Shown: in pieces, positions 1 through 9,425 of the stretch
How the letters are laid out: the number at the start of each line of letters is the position of its first letter
Numbering within the stretch: the first letter of the stretch is position 1
Source of the DNA: AP-15 sp963772965
GTDB taxonomy: Bacteria > Pseudomonadota > Alphaproteobacteria > ATCC43930 > CGMCC-115725
Assembly: GCA_963772965.1 (NCBI GenBank)
Contig: CAVYZU010000001.1
Span: forward strand, 62,001-126,000
DNA: 64,000 bases
Direction: 5' to 3'
Program-made: the position numbers and the translations under genes
The notes under the pieces: generated by a model
What the model was told of the DNA's origin: nothing
The model's input: only the letters and a program-made list of their open reading frames with translations
The model's database searches: none

Positions 1-1140
1 CGGGTCAAAAATTTGCAGATCGCCGAGGAGTTGCGGCGCCGTATTGCAGCTATTCCCGGCATTGTCGACGCCCATCTGCAGCAGGAGGTCTATGCGCCGG
101 ATTTTTACGTCAAGATCGATCGCGCGCGGGCGCTGCAATTCGGCATCAACGCAAGCGACATCGGCAACAACATCACCACGAGCCTCAGTTCCTCCGAGCA
201 GGTCTCAGCCCAATTTCTGGACCGATCCGACAGAACGGCATTCCCTATTACATCGCGGTGCAAACACCGCAATACCAGCTCAGCTCGCTGAACGATCTCG
301 GGAACACGCCAGTCAGCACCCTGACTGCGCCGCCAGCAACGCAACCGGTTCCGGGAGAGACTCGGCAATGTGGCGATCTCGGCGCCGGTCAGCACGACGA
401 ACACGCCGGGGGCAACGCTACCGGTTCCGGGAGAGCTGAGCAACGTGGCGACTTTCACCCGCAACTCGGTGCCGGGCAGCGCCAACCAGGCCAACATCCA
501 GCCGGTCTACGAGGTCTATGCCAGCACCCAAGGCCGCGATCTCGGCAGCATCGCAACCGACATCGACAAGGCTACGACCGATCTCAAGAAAGACCTTTCG
601 CCCGGCAACACGATCCAGGTCACCGGCCAGATCGACAGCATGAACCAGGCCTTCCGCGACATGACCATCGGATTGCTGTTCGCGGCTGTGTTCGTTTACG
701 CGCTGATGGTTGTCAATTACCAGAATTTCGGCGATCCGTTTGTCGTGATCCTGGCGTTGCCGGCGACCTTTTGCGGCATCGTCACGATGCTCTACATCAC
801 CGATACGACCCTCAGCGTGCCCTCGCTGATGGGTGCGATCATGGCTGTCGGCGTTGCTTCCGCAAACTCGATCCTGCTCGTCACTTTCGCGCGCGAGCAG
901 CAATTGGCCGGCATGAAGGCCTTCGATGCCGCGATCTCGGCCGGACACACCCGAATCCGGCCGGTGCTGATGACCGCGACCGCAATGATCGTTGGCATGA
1001 TCCCGATGGCGATCGGCGGCCCGGGCGAGGAGCAAAATGCCGCCCTCGCGCGCGCCGTCATCGGCGGACTGCTGTTCGCGACCCCGACGACCCTGCTGGT
1101 CGTGCCCTACCTGTTTGCGATTGCTGCGCAGAGGCAATGA
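1..1140 (+). pseudogene. RND efflux permease (HAE1/AcrB type), 3' part, frameshifted remnant
   Basis: This is the C-terminal half of a tripartite inner-membrane efflux permease; the 5' end lies outside the window. The first piece (to about 208) reads as porter-domain sequence in frame 1. Family-like sequence then moves to frame 2 (PNFWTDP, about 209-229), to frame 3 (QNGIPYYIAVQTP, from 231) and back to frame 1 near 360. From there 256 residues run open to the stop at 1140, including C-terminal membrane helices and the GPGEEQNAALARAVIGG stretch typical of RND pumps. An in-frame stop at 289-291 interrupts the original frame. At least three frame changes plus a 76-bp duplication argue for a real pseudogene. 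The membrane-fusion remnant follows immediately, in the same order as a normal efflux operon. I see no outer-membrane channel gene. Confidence 0.8.
307..458 (+). repeat. 76-bp imperfect tandem duplication inside the RND pseudogene
   Basis: Two adjacent copies, 307-382 and 383-458, share the core ACCGGTTCCGGGAGAG (copies starting near 344 and 420), and both resemble codons for LGN...PVST...PVPGE. The 76-bp offset is not a multiple of three, so the duplication itself shifts the reading frame of the permease. Confidence 0.7.
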
Positions 1141-1179
1141 CGGCAAACCGGCCCACGGCGTCTTCGAAGAGGTGCCCGA

Positions 1180-2480
1180 ATGAACGACCTCGAACAACCG
1201 CGACTGCTGGAGGGGCCGCCACCGCAAGCCGCTGCTGCCGGCACCGGAGCGCGAGGACGCCGCCACCACCGCCGAGCGGGCCGCCGAGGCGGGGCGGGAT
1301 CGGACGCCAGCTGCTCGGGCTCGGCGCAATTGTGCTTCTCGTGGGGGCACTCGGTCTCGGCATATGGCAGCACTACCAGCAGTACCAGCAGGTAATGGAT
1401 ACTGCTCAGCAGCAGGCCGACTTTGTCCCGACCGTGCGTGTCGAGGATGTGGGGCAGCATCTCGGCCGAATAGACGTGACGTTGCCTGCGACAACGCTCG
1501 GCTTCGAGGCAGCAAATATTTATGCCCGCGCCAGCGGCTATGTGCTGAAGCGCTATGTCGATATCGGCGATCACGTCAAGGCCGGGCAGGTTCTCGCCGA
1601 GATCACGGCACCCGAGATCGAGGACCAGATCGCGCAATATCAGAACAGCGGTGCAGCAGGTCAGGCCACAACGCTGCAGAACGCAAGCCCAACGCGCGTT
1701 GGACCGAGTGACCTGGGCGCGCGACTCGGTGCTCGTCAAGACAAGGCTGGGTGACGCTGCAGCAGGGCGACGTCGATTGCTATACACTTTACAGGCGCAG
1801 CATCACGCGACAAATGCGGCTCACTACAATGCCGCAGCGACGCAGGCAGCAGTTGGCCTATTACAATCAGCAGAAGTTCTATCAGCAGGTGGTGGCTCCG
1901 TTCGACGGCGTGATCACCCAGCGCAACATCGATGTCGGCAGCCTGATCACGGCCGACGCGGCCGGCGGCACCGCGATGTTTTCGATGACCCAGAGCGACG
2001 TGATCCGGGTCTGGGTGTATGTGCCGCAGGACGATGCGTTTGGCGTCAAGCCCGGGATCGAGGCCGTCATTCGCGTGCCGGCAATGCCAAACCTCACCTT
2101 CCACGGCAAAGTGACGCGGATCGCCGACGCCTTGCAGCCGGGGACGCGGACTTTGCTGACCGAGGTCGACGTTCCGAACCCGGACGGCGCATTGCAGCCC
2201 GGGGTCTACTGCACCGTCGAGCTGAAGATCCCGCGCACCTCGCCGGCGCTGATCGTGCCCGCTCCCGGCGCTCATCTTCAATCAAAACGGCATGCAGGTC
2301 GCGGTCGTCGAAAACGGCGTCGCCCATCTGCATAAAATCGCGATCACGACCGATTACGGCACCGAGGTCGAGGTCAGCGAGGGTGTCAAGCCCGGCGATC
2401 AGGTCATCCTGCAGCCGCCCGTCAATCTGGCCAATGGCGACAAAGTCCACACGATCATTGTGCCGCCGTCGCCGACATAG
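1180..2480 (+). pseudogene. RND membrane-fusion (periplasmic adaptor, HlyD-like) protein, multiply frameshifted
   Basis: This is the remnant of the periplasmic adaptor partner of the preceding RND permease. An apparent start at 1180 (MNDLEQPRLLEG) sits in frame 1. The membrane anchor (about 1305-1375) and the lipoyl half-motif (ARASGYVLKRYVDIGDHVKAG) are in frame 3. The hairpin and barrel region, including APFDGVITQRNIDVGSLI, is in frame 2 (about 1860-2270). The C-terminus from QVAVVENGVAHLHK to IVPPSPT is in frame 3 again, ending at 2480. At least five frame changes are needed to reconstruct it. Every domain of the family is recognisable, so it decayed from a full-length gene and is not a fusion. 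No functional product is expected. Confidence 0.8.
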
Positions 2481-2622
2481 CCTGCCCTGACTTGGACTGT
2501 TCGATCAGCGTCCTTGGTTCCGACCGCCCGTTGATCCCACCGCGGGATGCTTCGGCTACCGGACTTGCCGCGAACCAGCGGCAATTTCGAAACCAGTGGT
2601 ATCCGATGTGGAGATAGTACAT

Positions 2623-2698
<76 letters not shown>

Positions 2699-2867
2699 GA
2701 TTGCGCGTCCAAGACCCGTTGCGGGCGCGGTGGACTATGAGCAGCCCGATGTCGGCTGTCAAGGGTAGCCCCGGTCGGCAACGCGCGTTAAACAGGTGCC
2801 GCCAGCTTGCGGATCGTGGTAGCTACCGCTAGCTTCAGGCTCCACTTTGCGGCGAGGTTGGGAGCGG

Positions 2868-3146
2868 ATGTACGCGTTTTTGAACCTCGTTAACACGGTG
2901 ATTACGATCTACATCTGGCTATTGATCATCCAGGCGGTTCTGAGCTGGCTGATCGCTTTTGGCGTGGTCAATCGGCACAACCGGTTCATCGGAACCGCCG
3001 AGGATTTTCTGTGGCGCATCACCGAGCCGGCGCTGCGCCCGATCCGTCGTGTCCTACCCAATCTCGGCGGGATCGACATTTCCCCGATCATTCTGATCCT
3101 GTTGTTGTATTTCATTCGCAATCTGATCTTCGAGTATTTTGCCTGA
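2868..3146 (+). CDS. YggT family membrane protein
   Basis: A 92-residue inner-membrane protein of the YggT family, with two hydrophobic segments (about residues 5-28 and 70-90). Between them lies the family-typical amphipathic stretch RITEPALRPIRRVLP. The ATG at 2868 is preferred over an upstream in-frame TTG because the protein then begins right at the conserved first helix. Family members are linked to cell envelope or osmotic functions, without a defined biochemical role. The stop overlaps the start of the DUF167 gene, and these two genes with the nnrU-like gene form a tight three-gene operon. Confidence 0.85.
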   Translation: MYAFLNLVNTVITIYIWLLIIQAVLSWLIAFGVVNRHNRFIGTAEDFLWRITEPALRPIRRVLPNLGGIDISPIILILLLYFIRNLIFEYFA

Positions 3147-3489
3147 CGGTCCGTTGAGCTTGGTCCGCGACGGCGTGCGGGTGGCGATCCGGCTGACGCC
3201 CCGGGCAAAGGCAGACCGCGTAATCGCGGTCGCAGATACGGCCGCGGGCCGCCGGATAGTGAAGGTCAGCGTCACGGCGCCGCCCGAGAGCGGGCGCGCT
3301 AACGAGGCGCTGTTATCGCTATTGGCAACCGCCTGGCATTTGCCGCGCCGCGACCTGGCTATTATCGTCGGCGCCGCCAGCCGCCAAAAGGTCGTGCAGG
3401 TCTCGGGCGACCCGCACCGGCTGTTCGCTCAACTCGGCAGCTTGATCTCGGCCTTGTCTACAGCGGGAGGGAGAAAGGAGGCGGTATGA
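3139..3489 (+). CDS. DUF167 (YggU/UPF0235) family protein
   Basis: A 116-residue soluble protein of the small DUF167 family. Visible hallmarks are LTPRAKADRV near the N-terminus, KVSVTAPPESGRANEAL (about residues 43-59) and IVGAASRQKVVQVSGD in the C-terminal half. Biochemical function is unknown; the family commonly neighbours yggT. The TTG start at 3139 overlaps the yggT stop codon, implying translational coupling; a later TTG (LSLVRDG) is possible. The 3' end overlaps the next gene by 4 bp (ATGA). Confidence 0.85.
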   Translation: MPDGPLSLVRDGVRVAIRLTPRAKADRVIAVADTAAGRRIVKVSVTAPPESGRANEALLSLLATAWHLPRRDLAIIVGAASRQKVVQVSGDPHRLFAQLGSLISALSTAGGRKEAV

Positions 3490-4181
3490 GCCATGCGCTG
3501 CTGTCGCTGGTCATTGCCGGAGTCGCCTTCTTTGGCTCCCACACCTTATTGTCGAGCACCCGACTGCGCGGATCGTTGCGTGACCAGATCGGCGAGCAAG
3601 GATTTCTGCTGATCTATTCGTTGACGGGCCTAGTGACTTTCGCCTGGTTCGTTCTTGCCTATGCGCGCGCTCCGTTTATTCCGGTGTGGACGCCGCCACG
3701 CTGGGCCGCCTACGTCCCGATAGGGCTGATGCCGCTGGCGACCTTGCTGCTGGTTTCCGGGTATTCGACGCCGAACCCGACCGCGGTCGGGATGGAACGC
3801 TCGGCCCGCGCCGACGACCCCGCCCCTGGGATCATGCGGGTGACGCGCCATCCAGTCATGTGGGCGATCGGGTTATGGGCCCTCGGCCATCTGGTGGCGA
3901 ACGGCGATCTCGGCTCGATCTGGTTTTTTGGCGTGATCGGTGCCTTGGCCCTCGGCGGAACCGTGCTGATCGACCGCAAAAAGCGATTGGCCCTGGGTAG
4001 CCACTGGCAACGCCTGGCAAGTGTCACCTCGAATATCCCGTTTGCGGCACTGGTGACTGGCCGAACCCGATTGCGGTGGCGCGATATCGGCGTGTTGCGG
4101 CCGTTGGCGGCGTTGCTGCTATACGCTGTCCTGTTTCTCGCTCATCCGCTGTTTGCTGGGGCGCCGATCATCGTTCCGTGA
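3486..4181 (+). CDS. NnrU family membrane protein
   Basis: A 231-residue polytopic membrane protein with about six hydrophobic segments. It shows the NnrU/isoprenylcysteine-methyltransferase-like core RVTRHPVMWAIGLWALGHL (about residues 118-136), followed by LGSHWQRLA. NnrU was first linked to nitric oxide/denitrification loci, but most homologues, as here, sit outside such loci, so a denitrification role is not implied. The start codon overlaps the stop of the DUF167 gene (ATGA), and a clear intrinsic terminator follows at 4193, closing the three-gene operon. Confidence 0.8.
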   Translation: MSHALLSLVIAGVAFFGSHTLLSSTRLRGSLRDQIGEQGFLLIYSLTGLVTFAWFVLAYARAPFIPVWTPPRWAAYVPIGLMPLATLLLVSGYSTPNPTAVGMERSARADDPAPGIMRVTRHPVMWAIGLWALGHLVANGDLGSIWFFGVIGALALGGTVLIDRKKRLALGSHWQRLASVTSNIPFAALVTGRTRLRWRDIGVLRPLAALLLYAVLFLAHPLFAGAPIIVP

Positions 4182-4192
4182 AGCCCTCTTGG

Positions 4193-4220
4193 AGCCGGCC
4201 CAGGCGGCGCCGGCTTTTTT
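4193..4220 (+). terminator. Rho-independent terminator of the yggT-DUF167-nnrU operon
   Basis: A 7-bp perfect stem AGCCGGC (4193-4199) / GCCGGCT (4209-4215) is followed by a run of six T (4215-4220), 12 bases after the nnrU stop codon. Confidence 0.85.
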
Positions 4221-4342
4221 GCAGCAGCAATCCGCTGACAGCCATGCACGATGCGCGCGGGCTGCGTCACTTCTTATGTTGCAATGCAGCATGAACGTCC
4301 TACATTTCCATATAGCGAGAGAATGCGTGCAAGAGGCCTCGG

Positions 4343-4555
4343 ATGAAGCAGCGAATGGTCCGTATTGATCGAATTGCTGGCGAGATGAACGCGTGGCTGC
4401 TTGCGCTGGCGATCGGGTTAGGCATGCTTGATCTTACCGTGTTGGTGGCGAAATCGCTGCCACCTCTGCCACAGATGGAAGTACCGGCGGCGGATACACC
4501 CACGGATCATGGGGAGCCGCCGGCCGCACCGAATGTCGGCGCCTCTCATCGCTGA
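4343..4555 (+). CDS. Hypothetical small single-pass membrane protein
   Basis: A 70-residue open frame with one clear hydrophobic segment (MNAWLLALAIGLGMLDLTVLV, residues 15-35) and a proline-rich, acidic tail. An internal ATG at 4385 directly before the hydrophobic segment is an alternative start; neither has a strong ribosome-binding site. The composition, with a basic N-terminus, one helix and a Pro/Asp-rich tail, looks protein-like, but I recognise no family. It is isolated between a terminator and an opposite-strand small gene. Confidence 0.4.
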   Translation: MKQRMVRIDRIAGEMNAWLLALAIGLGMLDLTVLVAKSLPPLPQMEVPAADTPTDHGEPPAAPNVGASHR

Positions 4556-4665
4556 CAGCTGGTTAGATCTGTTCTTTTCCCTTTGGCCTCAAATTTGAGG
4601 GTGGAACCGCCGATTTTCAGGTGGGCTCCGCTCCGATTTCTCGCTGGTCACCACGAGGCGGGTTG

Positions 4666-4884
4666 TCAGACGCGGCGGTTAGACTTTCTGCCGAATGACA
4701 GCGGCACCCGAGCGCTGTGACGATTACGTCTAAGCTCTTGTTCAACAGCACGCTGCTGCAGCGCTTCCCGATCGGCGGGGCTGACACTCGCCTGAGTTCG
4801 CACGACGCAGGCGGTGGGACACCGAGTGATCCCGTGTGAAAGAATAAAGGCGGCAACTTCCGATTCGAATTCGTCCCGCGACAT
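4666..4884 (-). CDS. Conserved small hypothetical protein (72 aa)
   Basis: A 72-residue protein beginning MSRDEFESEVAAFILSHGITRCPTACV, split here as two stretches: MSRDEFESEVAAF and ILSHGITRCPTACV. The ATG at 4884 is preceded by GGGAGAAAGAAA, a good ribosome-binding site. From memory, the ITRCPTACV core followed by ADR/ALxxxA is shared with short uncharacterised proteins of Bradyrhizobium-like bacteria; this has not been checked. It has two cysteines and a basic C-terminus, no signal peptide and no membrane segment. Function is unknown. The longer open frame upstream of this ATG lacks a ribosome-binding site. Confidence 0.6.
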   Translation of the reverse strand: MSRDEFESEVAAFILSHGITRCPTACVVRTQASVSPADREALQQRAVEQELRRNRHSARVPLSFGRKSNRRV

Positions 4885-5244
4885 TTTCTTTCTCCCTGGG
4901 TAATCAGTCCAACGCCGTCGATGGCTGAACCTAGCGCCGGGAGCTAAAATACTCCGCAAAATTGATGGTTAATCTTTGTGTAATCATAGTTAATGTTTGG
5001 TCACTGTCTCATGATCGATTTCATCAGCGATGGGGGTGAGAACGTCTGTCTCAATCCACGACTTGGCGATGCGGGTAGCAGTGACGGTTTGCACGAGCGC
5101 CCGGATATCTGCGGATAAACATTCGTCCGCATGGCGGCGAATTTGCGGTGAGATGCATGGCACAGCGCTCCTTGAAGATTCCGGTTTGGTGCTATTGTTA
5201 GGGAGGATTCCGAACCATCGAACCGATTACCCGAGGAGAGCGAA
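4885..5244. other. Intergenic region, no gene supported
   Basis: About 360 bp, relatively AT-rich around 4960-5030. A short plus-strand frame (5030-5275) runs into the next gene in another frame, has no family-like sequence and is not accepted. Promoters for the divergent small gene and the SDR are likely here, but no confident -35/-10 pair was identified. Confidence 0.5.
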
Positions 5245-5947
5245 ATGGCGAAGCCGAGCTATCAATCAGCGCTGATCGTCGGCGCCGGCCGCGGGCTCAG
5301 CGCCTCGCTGGCGCGGCTTTTTGCCAAGGAGGGCATGCGCGTGGCGCTCGCCGCACGCGAAACCGGCAAGCTGTTAGAGCTATGCGCCGAAACTGACGCT
5401 ATGGCCTTTAGCTGCGACGCCGTCGATCCGGACCAGGTAGCGCAAATGTTTACTGCGGTCGAGGCTGCGATCGGCGCGCCCGGAGGTTGTCGTCTACAAC
5501 GCCAGCGCCCGGGCGCGCGGACCGGTCGCCGAGCTAGTGCCAGCCGAGGTCGAACGCGCGATTATGGTCAGCGCGTATGGCGGGTTCCTGGTGGCGCGCG
5601 AGGCGGTTCGGCGAATGCAGCCCAAAGGCCATGGCGCAGTGCTGTTCACCGGCGCCTCGGCGAGTGTCAAGGGCTACCCGCTGTCATCGGCTTTTGCGAT
5701 GGGCAAGTTCGCGCTGCGTGGGTTGGCACAGAGCATGGCGCGCGAATTGTCGCCGCAGGGAATCCATATCGGCCACTTCGTCATCGATGGTGCGATCCGC
5801 AATCCCGGACGGGTCGAGCCGGCCGACAAGCCCGACAGCATGCTCGACCCCGATGCGATCGCCGAAACCTATCTGGCGGTCCTCAACCAGCCGCGCTCGG
5901 CCTGGACCTGGGAGGTCGAACTGCGTCCCTGGGTCGAGCGCTTCTGA
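5245..5947 (+). pseudogene. Short-chain dehydrogenase/reductase, single frameshift
   Basis: An NAD(P)-binding Rossmann-fold SDR. The N-terminal part (frame 1 from ATG 5245, preceded by GAGGAGAGCGAA) has the dinucleotide motif GAGRGLS. At about 5482 the family sequence moves to frame 2 (PEVVVYNASARARGPV) and runs to the stop at 5947, about 233 residues in total. A one-base insertion explains the change, so this may be a recent pseudogene or a base-calling error. The position of the catalytic Tyr of YxxxK is Phe (SAFAMGKFALRG). I recall a subgroup of SDRs in which this Tyr is replaced; such proteins may have altered or no redox activity. Confidence 0.7.
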
Positions 5948-6118
5948 GCCATTTCGACGGCACATTCGGCTCACGGCGCATCCCGGTTTTAGGCAAGCGC
6001 AGCTACCGACGCTGCTCTGCCTCTTTGACCACAAGCCCGGCGCCGGTGCATTGCGTTTTCCGAAGCCGACCACGATCCGGCATCGTGCTGACCGCTATGG
6101 CTGACGTCCGATAACATC

Positions 6119-6778
6119 ATGTTCAAAGCCGAAGCCCAGTGGCTGGCTGCGGCACTCGACCGATTCGAGCCGGAGCGGCTGTCGCCGCTGCTCAACCTTG
6201 GCAGCAGCACCGAGGTGTTTCGCGAGCAGATCCAGCCTTGGACGGAGGAGAGGCTTTTCCTGCCCTTGCGCACCAGGGGCGTCGACATCGTGCATGTGGA
6301 TGTGCGCGAGGAGCCGGGCGTTGATTTACGGGCCGATCTGACCGATCCCGCCGATGTGCCGAGGCTGCGTGCGCTCGCACCCAAGGCGGTGTTGTGCTGC
6401 AATTTGTTGGAACATGTCACACAACCGGAGCGACTCGCGCGCCATTGCCTCGATATTTTGCCGACTGGCGGTCTCGCTTTTATAACTGTGCCGTTCAGCT
6501 ATCCCTACCACCGCGACCCGATCGACACGATGTTCCGGCCCAGCCCTGCCGAACTTGGGAAGTTGTTCAGCGGGGCGCAGCTTCTCTCGGGTGCAATTAT
6601 CGGAGCCGGCCAGTCATACCGCAACGAAATCGGCCGCCGGCCGTGGCTTTTGCTCCGCCACATCGTCCGATTCCCGGCGCCGTTTGTATCGTTTGAACGA
6701 TGGAAGCGATCGATGGCCAAGCTCTATTGGCTGTTCCACGAGTACCTCATCACCTGCGCCGTGTTCGAGAAAACTTAG
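6119..6778 (+). CDS. Class I SAM-dependent methyltransferase (type 11-like)
   Basis: A 219-residue soluble protein with a divergent methyltransferase fold. There is a glycine-containing motif I region (LLNLGSSTEVFR), an acidic strand VDIVHVDVREEPGVD, motif II-like AVLCCNLLEHVTQPERLAR (residues about 92-110) and GGLAFITVPFSYPYHRDPID. The NLLEHV segment and the following Pro/Tyr-rich strand match the Methyltransf_11 pattern. The substrate cannot be told from sequence. It lies 170 bp after the broken SDR and 85 bp before fzlA on the same strand. Confidence 0.7.
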   Translation: MFKAEAQWLAAALDRFEPERLSPLLNLGSSTEVFREQIQPWTEERLFLPLRTRGVDIVHVDVREEPGVDLRADLTDPADVPRLRALAPKAVLCCNLLEHVTQPERLARHCLDILPTGGLAFITVPFSYPYHRDPIDTMFRPSPAELGKLFSGAQLLSGAIIGAGQSYRNEIGRRPWLLLRHIVRFPAPFVSFERWKRSMAKLYWLFHEYLITCAVFEKT

Positions 6779-6863
6779 CTGGACCCGCTAAAGTTACAAA
6801 CGCTTTGCCCCATATCGCGCTCAGCCGTTGTGAGGAGATGGGGCGGATCGTTACAATCGGGCG

Positions 6864-7532
6864 ATGCGCGTCCTCTATCACACCTTGCTTTCCCCGGCCG
6901 CGCGCAAAGTGCGCATCGTGCTGCGGGAAAAGAACCTCGACTTTACGCTGAAGGCCGAAAAGACCTGGGAACGGCGGCCGGAATTCTTGGCGCTCAATCC
7001 AACCGGCGAGGTGCCGGTGCTGATCGAGCCCGACGGCACTGTGCTCGCCGAAGCCGGCGCTATCATCGAATATCTCGACGAGGTCTATCGCGAAAAGATC
7101 CTGATCGGCATCAACCCGGTCGACCGCGCCGAAGTCAGGAGGCTAACCAGCTGGTTCGACGTCAAAATGAACCTCGAAGTCACCGAGAATCTGCTCGGTG
7201 AAAAGATGATGAAACGTTATCTCGGTCTCGGTCAGCCAAACTCACGGGCGATTCGCGCCGGGCACGCCAACCTGCCGCACCATCTCGATTATATCGGCTA
7301 TCTCGTCGAGCGTCGGCGCTGGCTCGCCGGCGACCATTTTTCGATCGCAGACATCACCGCGGCAGCACAGTTGTCGAGCCTCGATTACCTCGGCGACGTG
7401 CCGTGGGACGACCATGAGTTGGCCAAGGAATGGTATGCGCGGATCAAGTCGAGACCAAGCTTCCGCCCGATCCTCGCGGACCACCTGCCGGGCGTACCGC
7501 CGCCGCCGCACTATGCCGATCTCGACTTCTGA
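6864..7532 (+). CDS. fzlA: FzlA-like glutathione S-transferase family protein
   Basis: A 222-residue two-domain GST-fold protein. The N-terminal thioredoxin-like domain has LSPAARKVRI, ALNPTGEVPVL and the glutathione-site-like EAGAIIEYLDE. The helical C-terminal domain includes HLDYIGYLVERRRWLAGD and the conserved tail PHYADLDF. This whole-length pattern and the tail match what I know of FzlA, the FtsZ-binding division regulator of Caulobacter and other Alphaproteobacteria, rather than catalytic GSTs. The likely role is binding FtsZ filaments at midcell and activating septal wall synthesis. A plain detoxifying GST is the alternative. Confidence 0.75.
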   Translation: MRVLYHTLLSPAARKVRIVLREKNLDFTLKAEKTWERRPEFLALNPTGEVPVLIEPDGTVLAEAGAIIEYLDEVYREKILIGINPVDRAEVRRLTSWFDVKMNLEVTENLLGEKMMKRYLGLGQPNSRAIRAGHANLPHHLDYIGYLVERRRWLAGDHFSIADITAAAQLSSLDYLGDVPWDDHELAKEWYARIKSRPSFRPILADHLPGVPPPPHYADLDF

Positions 7533-7556
7533 ACGAGCGATGCTCCTTGGAGAGCG

Positions 7557-9343
7557 TCAACCGGCCATGGCGCGCAACAGATCGTCGCGGCGTTTGCGGG
7601 CGACCGCTGCCTCGCCGCCCTTTGTCAGCCGATAAAGGTTGAGATTGTCGAACTCGCCCGCTTCCGGGGGCGCGATCGCCACGTCCGTATAGGTCGCGCT
7701 CTCAGGAGCCGCGAGCGTTTCCTTCAGGATCTTTTGGACCCGGTAAATCGCCGCCGCGTAGTGCCCGGCTTTCACGACAGTTTCGAGGGTGAGGCGCGGG
7801 TAGAATGAGAAGGCAGTCTCGCGCGGCAATCCTGGGCGGCGCTCCCGCCGCGCCTTTCGGCGCAAGGCGCCGCTTTCGAGCGGATGAACCCCCTCAAACA
7901 GCACAGCGAGCTTGAACCACAACAGGGCGACCACGATCGTCCGCGGGCGGCCGTTGGGGTTGGCGGCGGCGCGCCGCAAAATCGTGCGTATATGCTCCGG
8001 GCTATAAAAGCTCTCCCAGGCGGCGCGATAGGCGTCCTCCCAATCCGTGTCCGACATTCGTGGGTGATGCGTGACGCGGTGCGAAAGGTCGTATTTGTTC
8101 AGGTCACCATCCATCCACACGCTGCTCCGCCATAGATTGCGATGGTCCTCGGAGCCCGGTAGCGGCGTTAGATAAAACAATTCCAACAGATCGAGCGGCA
8201 GTTCGCGCTTGATGATCTCGACGTCGCGCAGGATTGATTCTTGGTATCACCGGGAAATCCGGTGATGTACCCGGCATAGGTAATCATTCCGTGCTCGCGC
8301 CATTTCTGCAGCATCACGCGATACTCGGTGATTTTGTTTTGATGTTTCTTGGTCGCGATCAGATTTTCAGGGTTGATGTTTTCGAGACCGATAAAGACCC
8401 GGCGCACCCCAGCCTGCGCCGCTTTTTCGATGAAATTTGGAATGCGGTGGCACAGCGTGTCGACTTGGATCATCAGGTTGAGTTTGATCTCATCCGCCTG
8501 CCGCAGCCGAATCATGCGGTCGAACAGCGCTTCCCAATTGCGGTTGCGGGCGAGATTATCATCGGTGATGAAAAACCGGCGGATGCCACGCTCGTAGTTT
8601 GCCCGGATCGCAATTTCGAGATCGTTGGGTGTGCGAAAGCGGCTCTTACGGCCTTGCACGTTGATGATCGTACAGAACGAGCATTGATAGGGGCAGCCGC
8701 GCCCAAGGTCGAAGCTTGAAAACGAATGCGCGATCCGTCGCACATGGCGCCGAGGCAAAATCGGCAGCGGCTCGTCCGCCAGCCCCGGAAGATCGTCCAT
8801 ATAGTTGTAGATAGGCTGCAGCGCGCCGTCCCAGGCATCGCGCAAGACTTGATCGAGACGGCCGCCCTCGGCCTCGCCGGCAAAAAACGAAATGCCGAGC
8901 GTCTGCGCCTCGACCATTTCCCGCGGCATCTCGGGCAGCATCGCGATACAGCCCGAGACGTGGAAACCGCCGATGCAGACTGGCAGCCCGGCTGCGCGAA
9001 ACGGCCGGGCAAGATCGAGGGCGCGCGGAAACTGGTTCGATTGCACGCCCACCAGCCCGATCAGTGCTCGCCCGCCGGCCCTGCGAAGAGTGCGGATGAT
9101 GCGCTCGGGACGGACGCGCTGGTTGGTTTCGTCAAAGGTGTGGAGACGGATCTCGACTTCCGGGCCGAGCACCTGGCGCATCCGAGCATCTTCGGCGAGC
9201 GAGTTCAGGGCGGCGAGCGTGTTTGACGGAATGGCGGCCCGGAACCACCGGATCGGATAGCCGTCGTCGTCGTAATGGGTCGGCTTGATCAGGACAAGAT
9301 GGAATAAGGATCCATCCCCCCAATTCCCCACACGCCACACCAT
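7557..9343 (-). pseudogene. B12-binding-domain radical SAM protein, frameshifted copy
   Basis: A paralogue of the intact gene at 9426-11210 and collinear with it. The N-terminal half (ATG 9343, preceded by GAGGGGGCC) holds a cobalamin-binding-like domain (GLVGVQSNQFPRA) and the radical SAM cluster motif CPYQCSFC. Near 8240 one base is missing compared with the paralogue (GDTK then a shifted frame instead of ESILRD). The rest, from ELFYLTPLPGSEDHRN, continues in another frame to the stop at 7557. Without the shift the protein would be about 595 residues. Most of both halves is well conserved, so the lesion is either recent or a sequencing error. Confidence 0.75.
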
Positions 9344-9425
9344 GGCCCCCTCGTGAATGAATTCGCCATCGTTGGCTAAACAATGCCGAATTCGGCTACA
9401 GCTTCCAATTCAATTAATGATTGCT

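Noticed and set aside
258..1754. A 498-residue plus-strand open frame
   Set aside because: It crosses the end of the permease and the start of the adaptor, and its translation matches RND families only in short stretches; it is a by-product of shifted frames.
5030..5275. An 81-residue frame before the SDR
   Set aside because: It runs into the SDR in another frame and has no protein-like features.
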